From positions 1,113,793-1,177,792 of the forward strand of contig CM035362.1 in assembly GCA_020137815.1 (NCBI GenBank): 64,000 nt of DNA. Reading direction: 5' to 3'. The notes beneath the pieces are model-generated. The model did not search any database. It saw only the letters and a list, made by a program, of their open reading frames with translations, and was not told where the DNA came from. Source of the stretch: Hormiphora californensis. Taxonomy: Eukaryota > Ctenophora > Tentaculata > Cydippida > Pleurobrachiidae. The number at the start of each line of letters is the position of its first letter. Positions within the stretch are counted from its first letter, which is position 1. Below, in pieces: positions 35,401 through 48,800 of this stretch. The position numbers were made by a program, and so were the translations under genes.

Positions 35401-36169
35401 CTGATAAAGCAGTTTGCAACAAATCAACCACTGCACTATTCTATTGGTGATTTGTGTTTATCAATCCAAAGTGCGGTTGTAGAATATTTTATCTCAAACT
35501 AAATAATCACAAAGCAAAGCTTTCAAAAAATGGTGCACTATTGTTAGTATGTAATGGTGAGTATTTATTATTTATTAGTGTGCAAGTTAACGCATCAAAT
35601 GCATTTAAGTATAAATTGACACAGAGGAAACAATTCAAAGTGTTTTTTTAAATAAGGCCATGATGTAGGTGGTATAATCGACCATCCGGTAAGTGGTAAC
35701 TAACTCACGAGTTAAAACAGGCAAAGTATTCTAGTTCTAATAGTTATTCCTCTTGGTTATTCATAGGAATGTAAACTCTCCACCAAGTAATTATATTGGC
35801 AGAGGTAATCGTTACTACACGGTACTACATGAATTGTAAATTCATACAACACCCAAGTGTGTGGGTGGAGGGAGGGTGGAACAAGGCAAGTGGAGGGGCA
35901 TTGTCGGACAAAATATAACGTAGCGGAGGATTGGGACTGAAAACTAGTACATACAGGATAACAAAATATAAACCTCGTTTACAAAAATAGAATGGAAACC
36001 TTAATGGGATACAAACCTATCACAAGCTCGATAAAGCGGCATGTAGAAAGTGTACAGGAAATGAGATAGATATGAGTCTCAATTAATTGAGTACTACCCT
36101 GCTACCTCCCATAACAAGTAACTTAATAAGAGCTACGTGACAAAAAATGTGCACGAATTGTGCAGTCCA

Positions 36170-36232
36170 TTCGTTTTACCAGGACTCGATTTACCGGGTG
36201 CAGGCCTTTCCCTGATAACCCGGTGAATCGAG
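36170..36232. repeat. Degenerate short copy of the CAGTCGG-type element
   Basis: ACTCGATTTACCGGGT and its inverted form ACCCGGTGAATCGAGT face each other across a short spacer, resembling the ends of the family at 41751, 56116, 62943 and 63767. Confidence 0.5.
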
Positions 36233-37098
36233 TGTCTACTTTATTGTACTATTGTAGCTATCAGGCACAACAGTATTGATTAGCTAATTTCAGTTTAAAT
36301 GTCGACGATATTTGTAAACTGCAACTGCACTAATTGTAACTAATTGTGGGGGGAATACACGGTAGCATGCGAGAACCGCAACAATTCGTGCAATTATAAA
36401 ACAACCAAATTGAATAAAATGAGCTGTATGAAGGGCTGCAGGTTAACTAATTTGAGTTGATACAGCTATTTAACAAGGTTTGATGCTCGTGAATGAATTT
36501 AAACAGCAGCTACTTACGATTCACTTTGTGGATCAAGTTATGGTTCACTCATCACCCACTAGTTCATTGTATATCAGCTGATAGGCTTCTAACAGGAGGG
36601 ATTTATAATTAGGAATACAATATTCTTACAATTAGAGGTTCAAAATCATTTTGAACAGCGATCGAAAGGATAGATTCGGAAATTAAAAAGACATGAAAGA
36701 TATCATATGCTAGGTTAAAAAGACACAATGTGCAGCAGCAGCACAATTTAAGGAAATTTAGAGTCTGACGAGAATTAGAACGTATAGCAAGTGTAGTGGA
36801 GAAATGACATTAGCCTTTTCCAGTTAGATATTATTCAACCCAAAGTATAAGACGTGAAGTGCAAACGTAAGTCTAAATGGAATTTTCTGATTCCGTGATA
36901 AAAAATAGTTGTCCATCCGGATCCATCTAAATAGACTGCAAAGAGGGAGGGAATAGTATAACAGCTGTGTGTACAAGCACCCCCGTCTATCTAACGACTT
37001 GTCTTTCACACTCGCCGAGTCTATGGATGCTCTCCCTCGCTTAGATAAGCTAGTGTGTGTATGGTGAGGGAGAGACAGAGAAAGGGAGAGAGCGAGAA

Positions 37099-37156
<58 letters not shown>

Positions 37157-37264
37157 CGGGGGTAAGCTTATAGAGATAGAAATGGATGGACAAAGATAGA
37201 GAGCAAGCGAAATAGAGGTAGCTAAACCAGAGTGTTAGCTCTCTTTCCCGTCGTAAGACAAAGT

Positions 37265-37338
<74 letters not shown>

Positions 37339-37365
37339 GAGAGAGAGAGAAAGAGAGAGAGAGAG

Positions 37366-37458
<93 letters not shown>
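37265..37458. repeat. (GA)n microsatellite
   Basis: About 190 bp of GA repeats with short interruptions; a smaller (GA)n tract precedes it at 37105-37155. Confidence 0.95.
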
Positions 37459-37459
<1 letters not shown>

Positions 37460-40014
37460 TGTGTGTAGTTGTCAGATCAGAGGGAGCGCTGACCTATATT
37501 TTCAGGCATTCTCATTGGCTCTTATCTTTTAGTTGGCTCTCTCTTATATCTTTATTCTCTCCATCTCTCTCGCTTTCTATCTTTTTTCCTATCCATCCCT
37601 CGCTCACTATCTTTTTCTCCTCTACTCTGGCACGTGAGGGGGCCACGTGTCAAATGGTCCAGATCAGTCACAGGCTAGTGTATACGTCCTAGCTAAGCAA
37701 CGACAAAACATGAAGGACCGCGGATAATTGTTGCAATACTGTAGTGTGTATAATTTGGAAATGGACGTTGAAGTCAAATCGATTTGCTATGAGACATGAG
37801 AATTACTTCTTCAAATGGCGTAACATTTCAAAGAAGCTCAACCTCTCAGTTCTTACTCGGGTTAAATATCCTCGTATTCTACTCAACATCTATAATATTC
37901 CTCGCTGATCCCAGTCAAATGCAGTATTACATTACAATATTGAAATCATTTTCCTAACTAACCTAAGATATGGCAAGGTAGAATCGGAAAACACCACGAT
38001 TTGAGAAACCTAAGTATACTTGTATTTTACAGTACTATACAAACCGAATGAAGAAAGGTGAGATGAAAGAAGCACATTTTCTTCACAGTCAAGTTCTATT
38101 GTCAACGTATTTTCAAAAGAATGGAATTTTAATTAAACAGCTTTCCAACACGATCAAGGCAAATCTAAAGAACACAATGTGTTACCGACAGCCAAACAAT
38201 GAATATATTGTAACACGTGTCAAAACGATATGACTGAAAAACTGCATCAGGAACAAATCGTACTCTACTAATTTAAACTTTCTCTCTCACTCTCTCCCTC
38301 GCCTTTCTCTCTTTCATTCTCCCATGCCTTAATGAAGAATACGGCAATCTTAATCGGATCAATGCCTTGCCACAGCAGGAAGAAGGTGCCACATGAACTA
38401 TGATGCACATGGAAGTCACATTTATATGTACATTACACTGAATTTTCAGCAAATAGGACCAGTCTGTAACTGTCCCAGATGAGATAGCGAGACGATAAAT
38501 TTCAACCACATTTCAAGTCGGATGAAAGAGAGCCACTCTAAACTGAAAGATGTTGCTGTACTGTCTGGTGTACAAACACATTGATCTGAGCGTGGTGTTG
38601 AGAATCAGAAGGGGGTCGCAAGGTTGCTTCACACAGGTACCATACAACACAACACAATGATGTGATGTATATTGTATATTCTAATTACACCATATCTCAC
38701 TATGTAAAGTTGTGGGCGAGGGCCCTGCAGCGGGGCACTAGCTTGGCCAGATCAAGATATGAATATTAACGTTGTATCATGTTGTATCTCTAACAGAGGC
38801 TTGTTAGATGGACCCAAATCAGCCGTGACTGTTATTAAAATAAGCTTCAATATATTCCATAGAGCACACAAGGATCATTAAGAAGAAGGGGCAAGGTTTT
38901 GAAAAGCTTATACGGCCACGGTTCGAAAGAATAGGCACGTTTTGAATGACAAAAAGATACCGAAAATATGGTATGAGGGAGTGCGGGGGTGGGAGAAAGA
39001 GATGGCCGAGAAAACATTCTGCTTTATAACAGCAGTATCTTCGTGAATAGTCATGTACAATAATGAAATGCACTTTATAACGTTCCGCGAATCTTTTTAC
39101 TCTCTCATGTTGTTCACTATCCTTAATGACAACCTCATTCAATGTATTTGCAGTTAATAGTTGATACGTCAATTTTTAATTTCATCGATTAGGAAAGCCA
39201 TCATCATCATCTTCAAAATTGAACGGGGACAGTATAAAAAATCCAAGATCAAAGACCGGAGAATCAGGAATGCGAAGTGAAAAATGTAAATAAAAACAAT
39301 CCGACAGTCATATTTTGGCATACATACACTCGAATTTTAAACTAACAATCTTAGCTCAGCAACCCCTTTTTGACAAAAAAAAGGATCAAAACACAATCAT
39401 ACTAGAAGACAGTAAATGTAATCGGACTCATCAGCTACACTAGCTACAAGGTGTTCGCTGCTTTCACAGTTTTTTATATGTTGGCCAATCTTTCCAAGAC
39501 TTACATACCAGTTTAGACTTTGCTACATTCTAAAGTCTCATTAGTTAGGTTCAGTCAAAAAGAGGACAGGTTTTCTCTTTATCAGGAAGGTTCATAACAA
39601 TTTGTCGTACATGAAATGACGTTGAAAACGCAAAACAGCTTAGAACAGCTTCGAACACACACACATGAAAGTATTGCGTCGAGTGAGTCTATGTGTGCTG
39701 CAGTGTGTGCACATGTTTGATGACTACCACGTGAATTATCAACATCCTGAGCTCTAAAACTGGAAAATAACCAAAGAAAATAATATATTTTGGATGTTTA
39801 GATAATACACAATAAACATATATCCGGACTATAATACCAACATTCCGTTTTATAAACTTTTAAGTTTTAATCTTTTAAGAGAGCCAATGCCTAATATGAT
39901 GGAGATAATAGATCATCTCATCCAGCCCCAACTGTTATAGCATCCAACACAATGAAATAGTTAGACACGTGTGGATAATAAACATGCGCCATATGCCATC
40001 TTCAGACAAAAAGG

Positions 40015-40148
<134 letters not shown>

Positions 40149-40328
40149 AGAGAGAGAACATATATATCCTGTATATATACAGAGGATGGAATGACAAAGA
40201 GAGACAAAAAGCTCCTATCGCGTTCTCACATTATATATAGCCTCAAACTAACGAATTATATAAGAATTATATGCATACCATATTACCAGTGTCAAGATAC
40301 AGCGTGTCAGGATTCTTAGACCGTGTAT

Positions 40329-40571
40329 CTATTGCATCTCAATAAGACTGTCCTCTCTGCCATGTGCAGCTGCATGAGTAAATCGAGCAGCGTGCGAGAT
40401 GTTAGGTAAGTCAGAGATGTTACAGTCAGTTATACCGGACAATGTATCTAATACTGGAATTAACACAATACCGACAGCATAAGATGTACCTACATACGCA
40501 TCGAATAGTTTTACCGAATACCGGGAACCACGATAGAGATATTGTCTGGTCGATGTATGGACAATGTCCAT
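40329..40571 (-). other. Isolated 80-codon ORF of unknown status
   Basis: It starts MDIVHTSTRQYLYRGSRYSV and has a hydrophobic middle (YAVGIVLIPVLDTL). It is free of simple repeats, unlike most ORFs nearby, but has no recognised homologue and no clear splice context. It could be chance. Confidence 0.2.
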
Positions 40572-41344
40572 GTAGCTACAATGCTAAAATGCGTAACAGC
40601 TGTAGCCTGTATTTCTGATAACATGTAACTGATCATGACATTTGAATAAGCAAGAATAAGAGTAATTATTTCATAAATTTCACTTGATTAAGATGAATGT
40701 GAATAAGTTATAATTTGTGGTCGATATAATATCTCTAGTAATCTAGTATCGATTAATATATCGAGGGCAGTCACTGGTATATAATAGGATGTTCTCCAAG
40801 ATATAGCAATTGTGTCCTAGAACAATAGAAATTAGTGTTTAAAATATGGAACGGGTTGGATTTTCAAGGGTGTGGCTGAACGCATGACGTATCAGATGGA
40901 TAATGGGCGCAAACCTAGTACAGATCAGAGTGCCACGTCAATATGGTCCAAGGAGCACAATGAAAAGTATGTTGTTGGGAGAGCGAGAGAAGACAACAGC
41001 TTAGCTCTCCATTTCCCCCTCTAACACACCTAGAAAAAGGTGATGTGATGTCTCTCCCTCGCTCTAGTATATCTTTCTCTCTCTTTCTTTCTCTCTCTCT
41101 TTCTTTCTTTCTCTCCCTCTCAGCCCTCTAAGACCGCACGTGCCCATCACGTAGAGCGAGACAGAAAAAGCGAAACAGAGACAGCGAGAATGGACAGAAT
41201 AGATGTGAATCTATAATCATGGCGAGTCTCCTTTCGTCCAATAAACATATATGAACTACAACAAGTATAGACTGTATGAGGCTGTATAAGAGTGAAATTT
41301 GGAGATGCAAAGTGGGGCGGGATACAGGCACAATGATCTGGTAG

Positions 41345-41353
<9 letters not shown>

Positions 41354-41434
<81 letters not shown>
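41354..41434. repeat. (GA)n microsatellite
   Basis: About 40 GA units. Confidence 0.95.
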
Positions 41435-41438
<4 letters not shown>

Positions 41439-41536
41439 TAGTGGTTGGAGATAGAGGTGGGAGATAGATACTGGATAAAGAGTGGGAGGTGGGAGGGAGA
41501 TAGAGAGGAATATCATTTACGAGAAGATGTACTCAC

Positions 41537-41581
41537 CTCAATGAAATGGGGGTGCCACACATTTCTCGAGCCGAGTCCGAT
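41537..41581 (-). CDS. Candidate 45-bp exon
   Basis: Minus strand: acceptor CATTTTCAG, 45 bp open in one phase-0 frame as IGLGSRNVWHPHFIE, then donor GTGAGTAC. Both splice sites are strong. It may belong to the minus-strand gene at 28222-32515, but the phases do not join directly to the microexon at 35375, so at least one exon would be missing between them. Confidence 0.4.
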
Positions 41582-41750
41582 CTGAAAATGAAAATTGGAT
41601 GAAATTTTACGTAGGTACCGGCACTGGCTTGGTTACTTGGTCGACGATCAAAGGACATTTTATAATCCAACCATGGAAAATATTACACTATTACAGTGTT
41701 GGACAGTTCAATGTCTATCAATGAGTAGTGGAGAGAAGGGAAAGAATGTA

Positions 41751-41817
41751 CAGTCGGACTTTACCGGGCAAAAGCATTTCCCCAGAGCGAGCATCCCAGT
41801 AAATCGGGGTCCCACTA
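41751..41817. mobile_element. Short decayed copy of the CAGTCGG-type TA element
   Basis: It starts CAGTCGGACTTTACCGGGC and ends with AAATCGGGGTCCCACTA, a mutated inverted copy. TA flanks are present on both sides. It is much shorter than the copies at 56116, 62943 and 63767. Confidence 0.75.
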
Positions 41818-42290
41818 TATTTGGTGAGCACTGAGCAGTGAGTAGTGTGCCACATTTTGTACAATTAGTGAGTGGACAAAACGTCGATCTATTTTCGCCT
41901 CCAAGGGTCTCCCATCCCAGAAACACATCCGGTAGGAGGTGCTTGAGTCGCTTGACACTGTTTCCGTGCTCTGCACAAAAGTATGAACAATTCAAGGAGG
42001 TGCAACCTATTCATTTCCGGATTTATTTTGTACCTGCATTTCTAGCGAAGGATGAAAACCCAAAACCATCTTAGGAAACAAGAGAATTAGAATCCTAGTA
42101 AAAGTAGAGCTAGAGTGCTGTATGCTCTAAGATCATATGCCTGCGGAAAACAGGGTGTATAAACATTGCGATTATTTGATTCATCCAGACCATTTACATC
42201 GCATTTATATTTACTTTTACATTTGAGAAAAAAAGGCTGATTTTCAGAATAAAGAATGGGTAACCCATGTTTGTAAAGGATCTAGTGACG

Positions 42291-44876
42291 GGCAATTTCT
42301 GATTTGCCGCATACGGCGTCTAGACGGCGTCGCAACGCCGTCTAGACGGTATACCGTCTGGACGGGTTTCGGTGAAATCAGCTAAAAACGGTACCGAAAT
42401 TGCTTGAGACGGGTTATAGACGGTATCAGACGGTCTCTAGACGGGTTATAGACGGTATCAGACGGTGTTGCGACGGTATCAGACGGTCTCTAGACGGTGT
42501 CTAGACAGTACCGTCCCGGCGTCTGGACGGCGTCTGGACGGTGTCTAGACGGTATCCGTCCGAAGTTGAGACGGCACGTCTGAAAATTGTACCAGACGTT
42601 GAGACGGACTTTTAGAACTCCGTCTGTATTTCAGACGGAGTTTTAAAAGTACCGTGTGCGGCAAAAAAAATCCCCCCCCTAGACCACCATAGTTGCCGAT
42701 GTGGTGGAGAGCTGTAACTTGGCAGGGTTGCTCCACTATGTCTATCTTGATCCTGACAGAAAAATCAGAGCTCTAGCTCAAAATTCATTTTCATGAACGG
42801 AATGAACATTGTCATTCATTCCAGGAAAAAATATTTTCCGGTCCAAAATTTAACTAATTATGTTTGGCTATCGATTTGCTTTCCAATGTGACCAAGATCA
42901 GCTAAATTGGACAACCACAAGAGACACAGTGTCATGTTGCTTTAAGTTAGTCAGGTCATGTGATCTTCACCGAATCGTTGAGTTTCCGGGATTGCTAATC
43001 GGGCCAATGGGCAAAGGAATCTCGTATCATGGCCGCTAATTGGGTATGTGTACCAATACAGGGTGATGTGATTCGAGGAAAGAGGACATTTATCAAAGAG
43101 CTACAGATCTGATGACCAATCAGCATCGTCATCCCTCATTAGCAGATGTGATACGTGATTCTCTACCACTTAGACCAATTCGTAATACTGAACACGATCA
43201 ACGATTCAGTGAAGATCACATGACCTGACTAACTTTAAGAAACATGACACTGTGTCTCTTGTGGTTGTCCAATTTAGCTGATCTTGGTCACATTGGAAAG
43301 CTAATCGATAGCCAAACATAATTAGTTAAATTTTGGACCGGAAAATATTTTTTCCTGGAATGAATGACAATGTTCATTCCGTTCATGAAAATGAATTTTG
43401 AGCTAGAGCTCTGATTTTTCTGTCAGGATCAAGATAGACATAGTGGAGCAACCCTGCCAAGTTACAGCTCTCCACCACATCGGCAACTATGGTGGTCTAG
43501 GGGGGGATTTTTTTTGCCGCACACGGTACGTCTCAACGCAGTCTAAAGGAAAATCGATGAAAGTACCGTCTAGACAACGTCTCAACTGAAACCGGTCAAC
43601 ATACCGTCTAAACAACGTCTAGACAACGTCTAAACAGAATCTCGCGATTCAGTTTCAAATACCGTCTAGACAACTTCTCCAGCAATTTCGATAAGAATAC
43701 CGTCTAAACAACGTCTAGACAACGTCTCAAATAATGATGTCTAGACTCGACCGTTTTCGAAGACCATTCTGGATTCCAGACTCAGAAGCTGACAGGACAT
43801 AAAGCTTGCGTGAGAGTGCCCGAATACAGACCACAAACAGTTAGAATATCAGAGAAATTTTGTTTGATTTTGGTGTAATTTTGAGCGTGATATTTTAGCT
43901 ACTATCTTTCATACAGACCACAGACTTTATGACAGGTTGTCGTGCGGCAGAGTTTGGTACGCTATAACCTAGAGCCACACACACACACACACACCATTCT
44001 GGATTACCCATGCCAGTTGGAATTAGTGGTAGATGTGTGGCTATTGAATGAAAATTACACATGTGTTTAACCAGCACAGTCGTACCGCGATGCTCGGGGA
44101 CGGGAAAGGGGTTATCCTCCCGGTAATTTTCGTACCCAACTTCTTACATTCAACCAAACTGTTTTGGTATCTCCACATTCACTCTTACATCCAGCTATCG
44201 CGTTGTAATACAACTGTGAGATACTGTCTATGGCTGACACTATCAGTGATAGATAGTGTCGGTTATGAGACGTTGTTTAGACGGTATCTGTATCGGATTC
44301 GCTTAAGACGTTGTCTAGACGTTGTTTAGACGGTATTCGTATCGAAATTGCTGGAGAAGTTGTCTAGACGGTATTTTAAACTGAATCGCGAGATTCTGTT
44401 TAGACGTTGTCTAGACGTTGTTTAGACGGTATGTTGACCGGTTTCAGTTGAGACGTTGTCTAGACGGTACTTTCATCGATTTTCCTTTAGACTGCGTTGA
44501 GACGTACTTTTAAAACTCCGTCTGAAATACAGACGGAGTTCTAAAAGTCCGTCTCAACGTCTGGTACAATTTTCAGACGTGCCGTCTCAACTTCGGACGG
44601 ATACCGTCTAGACACCGTCCAGACGCCGTCCAGACGCCGGGACGGTACCGTCTAGACACCGTCTAGAGACCGTCTGATACCGTCGCAACACCGTCTGATA
44701 CCGTCTATAACCCGTCTAGAGACCGTCTGATACCGTCTATAACCCGTCTCAAGCAATTTCGGTACCGTTTTTAGCTGATTTCACCGAAACCCGTCCAGAC
44801 GGTATACCGTCTAGACGCCGTCTAGACGGCGTTGCGACGCCGTCTAGACGCCGTATGCGGCAAATCAGAAATTGCC
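42291..44876. mobile_element. 2.6 kb inverted-repeat element with 9-bp target duplication
   Basis: It starts GGCAATTTCTGATTTGCCGC and ends with the reverse complement. CTAGTGACG stands directly before (42282-42290) and after (44877-44885). The outer arms are built from short degenerate units of GTCTAGACGG type. A 9-bp duplication fits Mutator-like elements. A separate palindrome is nested at about 42665-43518, and the region 43520-44290 repeats parts of the outer arms. No transposase ORF was seen. Confidence 0.85.
42665..43518. mobile_element. Palindromic element nested in the 2.6 kb element
   Basis: The arms start near AAATCCCCCCCCTAGACCAC and end with the inverted copy. The inner sequence (GGAATGAACATTGTCATTCA, TTCACCGAATCGT) matches the 887-bp element at 33078-33964, so both belong to one family. 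Confidence 0.8.
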
Positions 44877-44966
44877 CTAGTGACGATTATAATATTATGT
44901 TCATTGTGACTACAGTGACCTTTCTCACTGGATATACCCGGTACATGTTTGCTCTTCCGGGTAGGG

Positions 44967-45146
44967 AAAGTGAAAGTGAAAGTAAAGCATGAAAGTGAAA
45001 GTGAAAGAAAGCCAATCGTGAAAGTGAATGTAGCATAGCTCAGGATGCTTCAGCTCATGATCTTTATTGAAAGTGAAAGTAATATTAAAGTGAAAGTAAT
45101 ATTGAAGTGAAAGTGAAAGTAATATTGAAGTGAAAGTGAAAGTAAT
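44967..45146. promoter_or_regulatory. Cluster of GAAAGTGAAA motifs upstream of gene A
   Basis: Many copies of GAAAGTGAAAGT lie about 670-850 bp upstream of the gene A start. GAAANNGAAA is the core recognised by interferon-regulatory-factor type proteins. A similar cluster lies upstream of gene B. It could also be a plain simple repeat. Confidence 0.4.
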
Positions 45147-45482
45147 CAGCTGCTCCCCCCCCCCCTTTTCATTAGCTCATCCCATGGGTTAGAAGCAATA
45201 ACAAACATCATACGCAATGTGTAAGCACATGAAACAACCTTTAGAATTTTAGTAAGTTTATTATCCGGATTCCGGTTTTCTATTCTTTAACACTAATTCA
45301 AATGAAAAGTATTTGATCTACTGTAATTCCCCAAAAAAATATACATATTTGGGATATTTCATTCTAGTTAACTAAGCCACTTGTTAACTATCACTACGTG
45401 GCAATTGGTTTACACATTTGAACTGGAGAATCAGTGCTTACACATCACCGACCTGGTCAATACCCATATATCTCATCCGCGG

Positions 45483-45483
<1 letters not shown>

Positions 45484-45551
<68 letters not shown>
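45484..45551. repeat. (GA)n microsatellite
   Basis: About 33 GA units, 260 bp upstream of gene A. Confidence 0.95.
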
Positions 45552-45555
<4 letters not shown>

Positions 45556-45813
45556 TGATTTAACTGTGGTCAGCGGTATTCTCTAAGATGTAAGCTTCAC
45601 TTATGTTCCAATGGCTCATTTGCAGTGGCTCTTTTGTTTCTCCTCCATTTTCTTTCTATCGGTCCCTAACCGGACATCGGGACCATTATAATGTGTCCAT
45701 ATAATATTTCCGACCCCCTTTTAGCGAGCCTTGACATTGCTTGTATTGTGTATTTTTCAACATCGTTTTATACTTTCTTATTAACACTGTATAATTAATA
45801 TAGTTTCTAGAAG

Positions 45814-48800
45814 ATGAAGCTGTTTCTTGTTCTCCTGGCCCTCGTTGGAGCTTCCAACGCTGTGGAGTGCTATGATGATTGTGCCCTGATTACTAAATTT
45901 AAAATGGATGGAACTGACTACATTGCCCTTGTTGCCAATGACAGTAAGTGTGCTTCAACTTTCATCAATAACAAATAAACAATGTTAACTATTTCTCTTG
46001 TGTTTCTCAACAACAACTAAATCTTCAGTAGCTATAGAGTGGACCATAGCATCCCCTGTCCAGCACCCCCCCCCCCATGCTCCCTAGTCCTTAACACCCC
46101 CTTTTTTCACAACAGCCAAGTGTGCCGAATCCACCAAGAAGACCTGTGCAACTGGGGAGGTGTGCGCCATTGTGGAAATTGAGATGGAAGCCGCCATGAC
46201 TCAGCTTGTGCCCGGTCAAACAACCAACATGACCATGAACATAGAGTTGGATAGCAAGTACTCCATGTGTTCCGTGTCTTACACCATGAACGATACCGTC
46301 TGTCAGGTACGTTCTTGTGATCTTTCATAGGAAGGCAGCGGATTACGGGGGCCCGGATGAGACGCCCGTACCAGTCGCCCGTACCAGTCGCCTAGGGTGT
46401 TGGATTTTAAAATCAATTTTTTGTAACTCATCTTACTAGATGGAATTTTTAACGCTGATTCCGAATCTGTCAAAATTTTTGATCTACAAGCATGTCTTCA
46501 GGTGTAACCGTGCTCCTAAATGAACTTGACTGTGCGCTGCGTTCCACTGCTGACACTATGATAGACTATCACGTGATCATGTCACGTGCTCTCTCCCCAA
46601 CCCAATTAGTTGCGCTCGCGATCTTACACACGAGCGCGTCACTCAGAGAGAAATGTAATGGTTAAACCCTGAGAGAGGGAGAGAGATTGGAAATATTATA
46701 TTGGAATTCTGAAAAGATATACAGACACTGGTTCCAACTTCCATTGATCCAAATGCAAGAGCAGGCTACTAATTTAGGGGTGTTTCCTGAAACAAGACCT
46801 GGACTTAAGTGTGGTCCGAGCAACAGGAAGAGATCTGAAAGAGGAAGTACCTAGTTAGTAAATCTCAATCAGTAGATCGAGTAGGATGTTCCCAATCCCG
46901 ACCACTTTGAGACGGGATTGTCTTAAAACACGTGACAAATCACGTGTTTTGAGAAAGAGACTACCTTTTCCCAACTCGTATCATGATATCATTATTTGCT
47001 TGACTATCTCGATGACTTTTGGATCCCTCAACGAATTTATTGGCTCTGTTAAAATCGATATTAACCAGCCCCACATTGCTTTAACTTATCTGAACGTTCT
47101 CGCACATTTTCTTGCTATAAAGGAAGAAGACCAGCTTGCCTCCGGTTCTACCAAAGCAGTTGGGAATGATAATACCATAAACCTAACAATACGGGCTGTT
47201 TTGGAAGTTTTTACTCAGAATAACGTAGCAACAGCTAGAGAAATGGGGATTAAGCGGTCAGTACTTAGAACTATATGTTGCTTGTTGTATGTTGCTTTTC
47301 AGCCAACCTGCCGTTTAGTTTGTAGTACATACATTAGTATATTTCTCCATCTTGTTCCCCTTCAGAGCCTTGACAAAACTTATCGCCAACACCAAGAGGG
47401 CGAGCGGTAAACAAGAAATAAGTTAGAGATGCAGTTGGTCGAAGACTTGTTCATGTTTACCTCCCCATGCTTTGGAAAGAAAAAGGTACTTCAGTATTGT
47501 CATCTAGCAGTCTTGACATATTTGTGACTGAGGATTTTGTTATAATTTTAGTAATACAAAAAACATCTATAATGTATTCACAACCTATTTTCTAATTTAG
47601 AAGTCTGTTCAACCACCGAATTCAGAGCCTGAACTACCCAGTTGTATTTGGAATATGTGAAGTTATGACCACTGACTGATATTGAGATGAAATAGCAATT
47701 TTATGTTATATTCAACAAGGCAAGCAATTTTGACTTCTAGGGTGCAGGGTCTGCACTGCAGACTGCAGACCAATGTTCAAGTAATTTTATTCTACACATG
47801 CAGTACACATGACCATTGTACAGGGGTGTAGGAATAGGGGGGGGGGCGAGGGGGGCGGCCGCCCCCCCCCCCCCCCCCCACTTTTGGCCAGGTTCGCCCC
47901 CTCACTTTTGTTGCCAATAGTCAACACTCGCTCCCAAATGACGAAATCATGACTTTTTGGCTCAAAACCCTAAAAATTTTCTCGGGCTCCGCTGTCGCTC
48001 CGCCCGATGTATAGTAGTAAATGCAATGGAATAGGTGGCTAAATCTTGCTCACAAAATTTTTTTGTGGGCGCTGGCCAGCGCTGTAATTGGTCACGTGAC
48101 TTCGCCCCCTCACTTGAAAAATCATTCCTACACCCCTGCCATTGTATTTTATATCTGAGATATATATCCACAAATGTTCAGCCGGAAACATACTATTTAG
48201 CTTCTATGAAGTTTCATGATGCGTCTGTTTTGTGTTCTAAAATTCTTGGCATTTCATATTCTCATATTCCCTTCAAATTAATACGTTCCTTAATCTCGGA
48301 ATTTCGGATAGAAAGTGAAAAACATCTCTCACCTACAGCCTACTGGAGAGAGATGTTTCCACAGGTCTCAAGTGACGTGCTCGTGTGTAAGATCGCGAGC
48401 GCAACTAATTGGGTTGGGGGAGAGAGCACGTGACATGATCACGTGATAGTCTATCATAGTGTCAGCAGTGGAACGCAGCGCACAGTCAAGTTCATTTAGG
48501 AGCACGGTTACACCTGAAGACATGCTCGTAGATCAAAAATTTTGACAGATTCGGAATCAGCGTTAAAAATTCCATCTAGTAAGATGAGTTACAAAAAATT
48601 GATTTTAAAATCCAACACCCTACAGTCGCCCGTACATTTGCTTTGCGCATTACGTTTCACCACACTTTCACCACAACAAAACACATGTGCCTAACGCGCA
48701 TGTACCTTATCTGTGGTGAAAGTGCGATGAAATGTAATGCGCAAAGCAAATGTACGGGCGACTGGTACGGGCGATCTATACGGGCGATCTATTCGAGCCC

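Noticed and set aside
41708-41995. Minus ORF with EHGNSVKRLKHLLPDVFLGW, possible exon
   Set aside because: An acceptor-like site exists but no good donor follows, and the end of the ORF runs into the decayed TA element; left unassigned.
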